Below, one piece after another: positions 1 to 5,083 of a stretch of 5,283 nucleotides of DNA; the first letter of the stretch is position 1; each line of letters begins with the position of its first letter. Below the pieces are notes generated by a model, which ran no database searches, was not told where the DNA came from, and saw only the letters and a list, made by a program, of their open reading frames with translations. This DNA is from an uncultured Bacilli bacterium (GTDB lineage: Bacteria; Bacillota_I; Bacilli_A; RF39; UBA660): contig CAKOOC010000033.1 in NCBI GenBank assembly GCA_934098375.1, positions 1 to 5,283 on the forward strand, in the 5' to 3' direction. The translations under genes and the position numbers were made by a program.

Positions 1-46
1 ATGATTTATCTCCCATAATATTCTATGAATATAATGGTTTAAGTAT

Positions 47-76
47 TAAAAAAATATTCAGGTTTCCCTAAATATT
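47..76 (-). terminator. Intrinsic terminator ending the S51 operon
   Basis: Immediately after the TAA of the last S51 gene, the minus strand forms a 10-11 bp stem. The 5' arm AATATTTAGG (76 to 67) pairs with CCTGAATATT (62 to 53) with one T-G wobble, closed by a GAAA loop (66-63), and is followed by a run of seven T (54-48). The T tract lies on the minus-strand side. Read on the plus strand, the hairpin has a C-A mismatch and only an interrupted T run, so it mainly serves the minus-strand genes. I see no other terminator between here and 4716, which supports a single transcript across the cluster. Confidence 0.82.
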
Positions 77-727
77 TTATTTGCTATTATATAAATAATA
101 ATCATTAACAAATTCAACAATATCCCCATTTATATAAATTGCTGATTCATTAGGTAATCCAATTAAATTATGTTCGCAACAATTTTCTTTTACTTCATTA
201 ACCTGCATCAAATCATTAATATCATAATGAGGAACAATAGAATAATTACATAGTCCAAATCCCTTAATAAATCTTGCTTTATCATTTAATTCATATTTAG
301 GAATAAAAGTATTTTCTGCTAAATTCATTGATCCAGCACTAACACCAATTATAAATGCATCTGACATTTTTATATATTCTAAAAGATTGTTATCAATTAC
401 AAATTGATTTTGTAACAAAGGATCTCCTCCCATAAAATATATTATATCCACATCTAAAAACAAATTTTTATCAAATTCTTTAATGTTTCTATTATCAATT
501 AAATATGTATTTTCAATTTTAACTCCACACATGTCAAGCATCTTAATAATACCTAAAGAATCTTCTTTACCATAAACTTGTTTATCATTTTTTTCATATT
601 TATCCGGATTAGCCGAAATACATATTATACTTCTTTTACCACTTAAATTTTTATTTATTAGTTCTTTAACATCTTCTATATAGCCTTTTCTTTTATCAGG
701 GCCACTTAACATTAATATTTTTTTCAT
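77..727 (-). CDS. Peptidase E-like (family S51) serine hydrolase
   Basis: A 216-residue cytoplasmic protein of the peptidase S51 / type 1 glutamine amidotransferase-like fold, the size usual for dipeptidase E (alpha-aspartyl dipeptidase). The N-terminus MKKILMLSGPDK is the first strand of the fold. A GGD turn is at 100-102. The nucleophile elbow GVSAGSMN places the catalytic Ser at 130. The PHYD motif gives the likely catalytic His167. LPNESAI at 191-197 matches the conserved late strand. There is no signal peptide or membrane segment. The ATG at 727 has AGGTGA six bases upstream. It starts 24 bases after the preceding S51 gene and is the last gene of the operon. It resembles the S51 gene at 3818-4477 over its whole length, so the two are probably paralogues from one duplication. 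Known S51 members cleave Asp-X dipeptides or cyanophycin; the true substrate here cannot be read from sequence. Confidence 0.85.
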   Translation of the reverse strand: MKKILMLSGPDKRKGYIEDVKELINKNLSGKRSIICISANPDKYEKNDKQVYGKEDSLGIIKMLDMCGVKIENTYLIDNRNIKEFDKNLFLDVDIIYFMGGDPLLQNQFVIDNNLLEYIKMSDAFIIGVSAGSMNLAENTFIPKYELNDKARFIKGFGLCNYSIVPHYDINDLMQVNEVKENCCEHNLIGLPNESAIYINGDIVEFVNDYYLYNSK

Positions 728-751
728 AATCTATCACCTAACACATATTTA

Positions 752-1432
752 TTATTTAAAAATTATTTCAAATTCTTTACAAGTGCACCAACAATATTTA
801 TCATTATCAAATATAACGATATCCTTATTACCTATCATTTTAATTTCATTATTAGAAATTAATATAACATCTTCTTCTGGCATATATATAGTTTTAAATT
901 TTTTAGAATACCTTTTTAAATATTCTTCATTTTTATTAAAATGAGATTCTTTTAAATGACACAAAATAGAATAATCTTTTAAATAATCAAATCCACTTAA
1001 ATCACATATATTTACATCATTTCCATCATCAATTAAAGCACTATTTATATCCTTACCAAATACAATAGCACCAGCACTTCCAGCAAAAATAACTCCATCA
1101 TTATTTAAATAGTTTATAATTTTGTCCCAATTAGAATGTTCCTTTAAATCTTTTAATAATTTAAATGTATTACCACCGCCTATAAATATAGCAGCATATT
1201 TATTAAAATCTTTATTAGATAACTCTAAAGAATTTCTAACCATATCAAATTTCATACCACCAAAATTTTTAATTTCCTCGCTAAACCATTCATAACAACT
1301 ATTATATTTTTCTTCATCCATAGCTAGTGGTATATATAAAATAGGTTTATTTTTATCAATACATTTTTCAAATTCTTTATAAGCATCAATTACTTGTTTA
1401 CCACTTCCGCCACCACATAAGAATAACTTCAT
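752..1432 (-). CDS. S51-like hydrolase (type 1 GATase-like), divergent subtype
   Basis: A 226-residue cytoplasmic protein. It starts MKLFLCGGGSG, has a GGGNTFKLL turn at 85-93, and the nucleophile elbow FAGSAGA with Ser119. This arrangement is that of S51-family peptidase E-like proteins of Listeria and Bacillus. The usual Pro-His of the catalytic His motif is replaced by CHLKESH, so His159 (or His164) must take the role. The late segment TIYMPEEDVILI corresponds to the conserved strand that carries LPNESAI in its neighbours. The C-terminus is Cys-rich (CWCTC at 214-218), which is unusual for the family. It starts 22 bases after the preceding S51 gene. The only good Shine-Dalgarno sits 12 bases from the ATG, which is long, so its translation may be weak or coupled to the gene upstream. 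Family assignment is firm, activity and substrate are not. Confidence 0.8.
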   Translation of the reverse strand: MKLFLCGGGSGKQVIDAYKEFEKCIDKNKPILYIPLAMDEEKYNSCYEWFSEEIKNFGGMKFDMVRNSLELSNKDFNKYAAIFIGGGNTFKLLKDLKEHSNWDKIINYLNNDGVIFAGSAGAIVFGKDINSALIDDGNDVNICDLSGFDYLKDYSILCHLKESHFNKNEEYLKRYSKKFKTIYMPEEDVILISNNEIKMIGNKDIVIFDNDKYCWCTCKEFEIIFK

Positions 1433-1444
1433 AATTTAAAACAT

Positions 1445-1450
1445 CTCCTT
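1445..1450 (-). promoter_or_regulatory. Unusually distant ribosome binding site (AAGGAG)
   Basis: A perfect AAGGAG lies 12 bases upstream of the ATG at 1432, against the usual 5-9. The ATG inside AAGGAGATG is followed two codons later by an in-frame TAA and cannot be the start. No closer purine-rich site is present. Confidence 0.55.
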
Positions 1451-1454
1451 ATTT

Positions 1455-2237
1455 TTAAATATCTAATTCACATAAATCACTTATTTTTTTAAATTCATTA
1501 CTATCATCTAGTTTTATTTCATTAAATTTGTTATCCTTCCAAAAACATTTTAAAGCATAACCTTTGTCAAAATTTCTTTCATTACCATTTTCCGAAATAA
1601 TTCTATAATCATCGTCAATTATTTCTATAGCCGAACAATTAGAAAGCATTATTCCTATTTTTTTATTATCCTTAAGCTGATTTTTACTGGATTCATATCT
1701 TCCATCTTCATCAGCATGTGGTGTAACATATAAATCAAACCAATCTAAACAATTTATACTTTCAAATCCACCATATTCCGTATCCGAATTACATGAATTA
1801 AACCAACAAACAGCACCAGCTGATATTCCACAAATAACTTTGCCATTATACCATGCATCTTTTAATAATTTATCAAAGCCAGTTTTTTTCCATAAATCTA
1901 ACATCAACCTAGTGTCTCCACCGCCTTCATAAATTATATCAGCCCAATCAACTAACTCTTTAACATAATCTTTATTAGTTAAATCTTTTGCTTTCAAACA
2001 TTTACAATTACATCCAAACATATCACCATAAATTTTTTTCATAGTATTATAATAACTATCTTCTATTTCTTCCGAAAAACTCATAGCATGAACAATAAAC
2101 AAATAATTTGGATTTTTCTTATTAGTTAATCTAATAATTTCTTCATCCATTAATCTTGTTTCATATTTAGACTTAGTTCCATCTTCCAGTAATCTTCCAT
2201 TTTCTCCGCCACCAATTGCAATTAATTTTTTAACCAT
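1455..2237 (-). CDS. Peptidase E-like (S51) protein, YgaJ-type
   Basis: About 260 residues, cytoplasmic, like the Bacillus YgaJ / Listeria peptidase E group within S51. Numbering from an ATG two codons further upstream (2243), the N-terminus KKLIAIGGGENGRL at 5-18 is the opening strand and glycine loop. EGGGDTRLMLDLW at 106-118 is the GG-D/N turn. ICGISAGAVCWF at 137-148 is the nucleophile elbow with Ser141. TPHADEDGR at 174-182 supplies His176. The inner ATG at 2237 is preferred because GAGG lies 7 bases before it, whereas the ATG at 2243 is only one base from the same GAGG. The gene is 69 bases downstream of the acetyltransferase and 22 bases ahead of the next S51 gene. It is a different S51 subtype from the pair at 77-727 and 3818-4477, so the operon did not arise only by tandem duplication. 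Confidence 0.85.
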   Translation of the reverse strand: MVKKLIAIGGGENGRLLEDGTKSKYETRLMDEEIIRLTNKKNPNYLFIVHAMSFSEEIEDSYYNTMKKIYGDMFGCNCKCLKAKDLTNKDYVKELVDWADIIYEGGGDTRLMLDLWKKTGFDKLLKDAWYNGKVICGISAGAVCWFNSCNSDTEYGGFESINCLDWFDLYVTPHADEDGRYESSKNQLKDNKKIGIMLSNCSAIEIIDDDYRIISENGNERNFDKGYALKCFWKDNKFNEIKLDDSNEFKKISDLCELDI

Positions 2238-2243
2238 AATCAT

Positions 2244-2249
2244 TCCTCA
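2244..2249 (-). promoter_or_regulatory. Ribosome binding site deciding the start of the YgaJ-type gene
   Basis: TGAGGA on the minus strand. The core GAGG is 7 bases from the ATG at 2237 but only 1 base from the ATG at 2243, favouring the inner start. Confidence 0.6.
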
Positions 2250-2306
2250 TTTCATTTTAATAATCAATAAAGAAAATAAGAAATTTTAATTCTATATTTC
2301 ATAAAA

Positions 2307-2864
2307 TTATAATCTCTTATCATCTATTAAACTCATTACAATTATATCAGTAAACTTTCCATCTTTTTTCTTATATTTTAATCTTTCAATTCCTTCTTGT
2401 ACAAATCCATTTTTTTCTAATAATTTGATACTAGAAATATTTTCAATCATAACTTCAGCACTTATTCTAGTACAATTTAGACCATTAATTAAATAATCTA
2501 TAATAGTGTTTAATGCTTCTTTCATAAGCCCTTTATTTTGATATGGTCGAGCAATTAAATATGCTATTTCAGCACTTTCATGTTTTTTGCTAATAGTAAA
2601 ACTTATCTGGCCAATTAACTCATTTGTATCATTTAATTCAATTGCATATTGTCTAAAATTAGAATTATTTTCATAACATTCAATATAATAGTTAATACTA
2701 TTTATAGCATCATCTAATGTTTTATAATTTTTCCATAACATATATTTACTAATTTCTTTATCAGTTCCCCAATTATTAAATAATGCATCAGCATCATCTA
2801 TACAGAATCTTCTTAAATTTAATCTATTAGTTTTTAATGTTTCAATTGATTTTATTGTTATCAT
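2307..2864 (-). CDS. GNAT-family N-acetyltransferase, RimJ/RimL type
   Basis: A 185-residue acetyl-CoA-dependent N-acetyltransferase, the usual length for the RimJ/RimL group. The opening TNRLNLRRFCIDDADAL at 12-28 is the hallmark N-terminal strand and helix. The acetyl-CoA pyrophosphate loop is ARPYQNKGLMKEAL at 105-118 (Q-x-K-G-x-M). ENISSIKLLEKNGFVQEG at 141-158 is the conserved C-terminal helix and strand (motif B). FTDIIVMSLI at 171-180 is the last strand. The ATG at 2864 is chosen because AGAAGG lies six bases upstream; a GTG start at 2879 would put this Shine-Dalgarno inside the gene. Family members acetylate protein N-termini, amino acids or small toxic molecules, and the substrate is unknown here. 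The position between S51 genes and a synthetase-like remnant suggests a small-molecule or peptide substrate, which is inference. Confidence 0.85.
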   Translation of the reverse strand: MITIKSIETLKTNRLNLRRFCIDDADALFNNWGTDKEISKYMLWKNYKTLDDAINSINYYIECYENNSNFRQYAIELNDTNELIGQISFTISKKHESAEIAYLIARPYQNKGLMKEALNTIIDYLINGLNCTRISAEVMIENISSIKLLEKNGFVQEGIERLKYKKKDGKFTDIIVMSLIDDKRL

Positions 2865-2870
2865 ATTTTT

Positions 2871-2876
2871 CCTTCT
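2871..2876 (-). promoter_or_regulatory. Ribosome binding site deciding the acetyltransferase start
   Basis: AGAAGG on the minus strand, six bases before the ATG at 2864. It would be codons 2-3 if the upstream GTG at 2879 were used. Confidence 0.6.
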
Positions 2877-2908
2877 CACAAAATATATTTTCTTTATAAA
2901 ACACTATT

Positions 2909-3452
2909 TTACTTATTTTCTGGTTTAAAAGTTCTAACATTACCAAATAGCTCAATTTCTTCAGTATCCCTATTATAAATCATTGCACCATCATCATATA
3001 TTGCATAGACGTTTTTATCCTTTTCATTTGCAACTTTTTGTAATTTAGATAAATATCTTAAATTATTTATTGTATGTACATCAATATAAAACGGATCATC
3101 AATTACTCCAAAACCATCATAAAATGAAAAATACTTATAAAAATTATTTTTTGCTGTTATAAAATATCTTTTTAATTGTAATTCTGTTCCAGCACTTTCA
3201 CCAATTATAATTCCTTTATAATGCAGTTATATCATTCTCATTTATGCCTATCTTTTTTAGTTCATTTATATATCTATTATATCTTTTTTCTCCTTTTTTA
3301 AAAAATTCATTATCCAATTTTTGAGCATCTATTTCAACAGGAAATGCCCAAGGAAAAATCGCAACTTTTGAATTATTTGGAATTATTTGTTTTAATTTAT
3401 CACTAACTAAATCCATTCCTATTTCAATTCTACTAAATAAAACACTATACAT
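2909..3452 (-). pseudogene. S51-like (type 1 GATase-like) pseudogene with internal deletion
   Basis: Two parts in different frames join into one S51-like protein. The N-terminal 78 residues (3216-3452) begin MYSVLFSRIEIG and include KVAIFPWAFPVEID, then stop at TAA 3216-3218. The C-terminal part is open in another frame from 3226 to the TAA at 2909-2911. It begins LHYKGIIIGESAGTELQL, which is the nucleophile elbow with Ser in GESAG, and continues through DDPFYIDVHTINN (likely catalytic His), YAIYDDGAMIYNRDTEEI and KPENK. The segment that should lie between them, including the GG-D/N turn seen in the four intact relatives, is missing. I estimate about 40-50 codons by comparison with those neighbours. 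The simplest reading is an internal deletion that also shifted the frame. The start codon overlaps the end of the synthetase-like remnant by 8 bases (ATGTATAG), a typical translationally coupled junction surviving from when both were functional. Confidence 0.8.
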
Positions 3453-3720
3453 TCTTCTTTATCCTCTCTAATTTATTAGCAGCCATTTGACCACACCCAA
3501 CATTAATTTTGTCACCAATACTTTCAAATTTTGAATTGTGAATATTTCTTTCATCTAACATGTTATGTAATAATTTATACTATAAAAATATAATTTCGTC
3601 GCAAATATTACCAGTCCATGTAATTAACATTGTTAATCTATCCAATCTTAGTACAAATCCACCATGTAGAGGACAATTATACTTTAGTGTATCAACAAAA
3701 AAGATAATAACAATTTTCCA
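3445..3720 (-). pseudogene. Class II Asp/Asn-tRNA synthetase-like pseudogene, C-terminal remnant
   Basis: One minus-strand frame reads DTLKYNCPLHGGFVLRLDRL, then TMLIT, then NICDEIIF. This is the motif 3 region of aspartyl/asparaginyl-tRNA synthetases (usual form: HGGFGLGLDRLVMLLT followed by NIRDVI-FP). Two motif 3 glycines are replaced by Val and Arg, each one base change from Gly. An in-frame TAG lies at 3580-3582. After it the frame continues YKLLHNMLDERNIHNSKFES, then DKINVGCGQMAANKLERIKK, to TAG 3445-3447. Motifs 1 and 2 and the rest of the catalytic core are absent: upstream the frame runs out towards the stop of the preceding S51 gene without recognisable homology beyond about 3700. 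The roughly 45-residue tail after motif 3 is not part of ordinary AspRS/AsnRS, so the ancestor was probably a synthetase-related paralogue rather than the housekeeping enzyme. Non-functional with good confidence. Confidence 0.72.
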
Positions 3721-3817
3721 AAAAATTCTTGTTTGTATAAATATAGACAGATAACTTACATTACAATTAAGAACACTATTTATAATAATTCTTTTTTGAT
3801 AATCAATTTAATATTCT

Positions 3818-4477
3818 TTAACTATTCAAATTTCCATTTTCAAAAATATATACATCTCCTATATATTTAATATCATTATTTGAAATAACTATTGCAGAAT
3901 CATTTGGCAATCCAATAATTTTAATATCTTTTGAATTTTTTCTTATTTCAATTACCTGTTCTTCATTATTGATATCAAAGTGCGGATCAATAGTTATATC
4001 AGTTAGTCCTAATCCTTTATAAATTATACTTTCTGGATAATCTTCATCTTTAGAATAATATGAATTTGTTGCTAAATTCATTGAACCGGCACTTACACCA
4101 ATAACTAATGCAGAAGTATTCCGTATTACATCATCAAATTTATTTTTTTTCAAGTATTCTAATTGAATAAATGGATTTCCTCCAAGAAGATATATAATAT
4201 CTGCATTTTTCAAACTATTTATTCCGTCCTCTAAATTAACTCTGTTATCTAATAAAGAAATATTTAAATCAGAAAATATTTCTTTAAAAGTTTTATAAAC
4301 TCCTACTACAGTTTCATTACCATTAAATTGTCTATCATTTTTAACATAATTATTAGAATCTGCTGGTATAACTACCATATTAATAGGATTATTAGCATTT
4401 TCTTTAATTATTTTTACAATTTCATCATTAAAATATTTTGTTTTATCTGGCCCACTTAATAATATTATATTTTTCAT
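3818..4477 (-). CDS. Peptidase E-like (family S51) serine hydrolase
   Basis: A 219-residue cytoplasmic S51 protein, of dipeptidase E length. MKNIILLSGPDKTK opens the fold. NDRQFNG at 47-53 matches NDKQVYG of the paralogue at 77-727. LLGGNPFIQLEYL at 97-109 holds the GGN turn. GVSAGSMNLATN at 127-138 is the nucleophile elbow with Ser129. IDPHFDINNEEQV at 163-175 gives His166 and the acidic neighbour. GLPNDSAIVI at 189-198 is the conserved late strand. The start ATG has AGGA nine bases upstream, and the gene begins two bases after the stop of the remnant at 4480-4716. It is the first intact gene of the cluster. Asp-X dipeptide cleavage is the best-known activity of this subtype, and the IDPHF stretch resembles that enzyme most among the genes here. 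The physiological substrate is inference. Confidence 0.87.
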   Translation of the reverse strand: MKNIILLSGPDKTKYFNDEIVKIIKENANNPINMVVIPADSNNYVKNDRQFNGNETVVGVYKTFKEIFSDLNISLLDNRVNLEDGINSLKNADIIYLLGGNPFIQLEYLKKNKFDDVIRNTSALVIGVSAGSMNLATNSYYSKDEDYPESIIYKGLGLTDITIDPHFDINNEEQVIEIRKNSKDIKIIGLPNDSAIVISNNDIKYIGDVYIFENGNLNS

Positions 4478-4479
4478 TT

Positions 4480-4716
4480 TTATCTTTCCTTTCTCTTTCC
4501 AATATAATAAGTTTGTTTATAAAAAGCAAAATTATCTTGATTATCTTTTTCAATATACGGTCCACCATCAAAACATTCAATTGTTTCAAAATCAAAATTT
4601 TCAAAATTTTCTTTTGTATAAATTTCATCAAATAAAATATATTCTGATATATTTTTTAAATCATTATTAACTTTTTCCTTATTTGAAGATGAAATCAGCA
4701 AAATTAAAAAATTATT
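4480..4716 (-). pseudogene. Truncated, unrecognised gene remnant (possibly a methyltransferase C-terminus)
   Basis: The frame is open from just after a TAA at 4717-4719 to the TAA at 4480-4482, about 78 codons. It begins NNFLILLISSSNKEK and contains YILFDEIYTKENFENF, ECFDGGPYIEKD and FAFYKQTYYIGKRKER. There is no ATG near the start; only a TTG at 4701 without a Shine-Dalgarno could serve. The protein-like composition, the clean 2-base junction with the next gene and the abrupt beginning suggest the 3' end of a gene that lost its 5' part. The order strand (FLILLISSS), helix, Asp/Glu-rich loop and terminal strand (TYYIGKR) would fit the last part of a class I SAM-dependent methyltransferase, but no diagnostic motif is present and I do not claim it. 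It may still be translated as a short orphan protein. Confidence 0.45.
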
Positions 4717-4786
4717 TTATTGTAAACTTTTTATAAATAATACTAATTCTTTGTTTATAGAGCATGAATTATGATATACATTTATT

Positions 4787-4825
4787 AAAAAGGCGTCAAA
4801 GAGCAAAATAGCACTCTTTAACGCC
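4787..4825 (-). terminator. Intrinsic terminator overlapping the end of the 38-codon gene
   Basis: On the minus strand GGCGTTAAAGAG (4825 to 4814) pairs with CTCTTTGACGCC (4803 to 4792). This is 12 consecutive pairs including one T-G wobble, with a 10-base loop, followed by five T (4791-4787). On the plus strand the wobble becomes a C-A mismatch and there is no T run, so the direction is clear. The stop codon of the small gene (4818-4820), its Arg codon and part of its Trp codon lie inside the 5' arm. Confidence 0.88.
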
Positions 4826-4934
4826 AACTATTTTCGATATTAAGGCATGCGCAGCCAAAGTTAAAACCACAATTGTATTTAACATTGATATTTTTAGAAA
4901 TAATAAAATTAATTTCTTTAAATACTTTAGCCAT
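4818..4934 (-). CDS. 38-residue cysteine-containing peptide, unrecognised family
   Basis: A short gene with complete expression signals: promoter, AAAGGAG seven bases before the ATG, and a terminator. The peptide begins MAKVFKEINFIISKNINVKY (residues 1-20). It ends with a compact Cys/Gly/Phe/Asn segment, NCGFNFGCACLN at 21-32, then IENSWR at 33-38. Cysteines are at 22, 28 and 30 (C-x5-C-x-C). The basic, amphipathic first half and the Cys-rich second half look like the leader and core of a ribosomally made, modified peptide. However, no maturation enzyme or exporter is visible in the window, there is no double-glycine site and no secretion signal. Alternatives are a small metal-binding peptide, a leader peptide controlling the downstream operon (the terminator follows at once), or a small toxin-like or signalling peptide. 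The codons GGC TGC GCA TGC make a local G+C-rich island in A+T-rich surroundings, which supports real coding constraint. Confidence 0.72.
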   Translation of the reverse strand: MAKVFKEINFIISKNINVKYNCGFNFGCACLNIENSWR

Positions 4935-4941
4935 ACCTTTT

Positions 4942-4948
4942 CTCCTTT
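4942..4948 (-). promoter_or_regulatory. Ribosome binding site of the 38-codon gene
   Basis: AAAGGAG on the minus strand, seven bases from the ATG at 4934. It is the best Shine-Dalgarno match and spacing of any gene in the window. Confidence 0.8.
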
Positions 4949-4965
4949 AAATAAATTTAATCAAT

Positions 4966-4993
4966 ATTTTACAACTAAAATTTATTATGTCAA
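4966..4993 (-). promoter_or_regulatory. Strong housekeeping sigma-type promoter for the 38-codon gene
   Basis: On the minus strand the -35 box is a perfect TTGACA (4993 to 4988), then a 16-base spacer, then a -10 box TAAAAT (4971 to 4966). An A-rich tract (about 5003-4996 read on the minus strand) just upstream could act as an UP element. A transcript starting near 4959 would run about 25 bases to the ATG and end at the terminator at 4787, giving an RNA of roughly 170 bases. Confidence 0.8.
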
Positions 4994-5046
4994 TACTTTT
5001 TTTAACAAAATTTTGCGATTTTCCGAAAAATAAAAAGATTTTATCT

Positions 5047-5072
5047 AAAAAAGAACAGCCAAAGCTATCCTT
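5047..5072 (-). terminator. Intrinsic terminator of leuS
   Basis: Eleven bases after the leuS stop the minus strand has AAGGATAGC (5072 to 5064), loop TTTG, and GCTGTTCTT (5059 to 5051). The stem is 9 bp with two wobble pairs and continues into a T run (5052-5047). It separates leuS from the small-peptide gene, which has its own promoter. Confidence 0.78.
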
Positions 5073-5083
5073 AATTATTATAC

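Noticed and set aside
3..71. Plus-strand frame open from the window edge to TAA at 69-71 (reads DLSPIIFYEYNGLSIKKIF near its end)
   Set aside because: It could be the C-terminus of a convergent gene, but 22 open codons are not enough evidence in this composition, and the stop falls inside the minus-strand terminator. A competing reading is a minus-strand gene starting just beyond base 1, with GGGAG at 10-14 as its ribosome binding site. Neither can be settled here.
3216..3232. Programmed frameshift joining the two halves of the S51-like gene at 2909-3452
   Set aside because: There is no slippery heptamer or downstream structure, and a simple shift would still leave out the GG-D/N segment, so deletion explains it better.
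3445..3561. A separate 38-codon gene starting at the ATG at 3561 (MLDERNIHN)
   Set aside because: The same frame continues upstream through a single TAG into class II synthetase motif 3, and there is no Shine-Dalgarno before this ATG, so it is better read as the tail of the remnant.
3580..3582. Stop-codon readthrough or a reassigned TAG in the synthetase-like frame
   Set aside because: The frame also lacks motifs 1 and 2 and two essential motif 3 glycines, and all intact genes end with TAA, so there is no support for recoding.
3560..3754. Plus-strand open frame of 64 codons
   Set aside because: It is the antisense shadow of the synthetase-like remnant: the minus strand here reads PLHGGF and LDRLTMLIT, while the plus frame has no Shine-Dalgarno and no recognisable motif.
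4438..4635. Overlapping open frames on both strands (plus 4438-4635 and minus 4443-4631)
   Set aside because: Both are low-complexity Ile/Lys/Phe translations typical of shadow frames in A+T-rich DNA, and they overlap the better minus frame at 4480-4716 and the S51 start.
4717..4786. Promoter for the S51 operon between the small-gene terminator and 4716
   Set aside because: Several TATAAA/TTTACA-like strings occur in this A+T-rich stretch, but none pair a fair -35 with a fair -10 at 16-18 bases.
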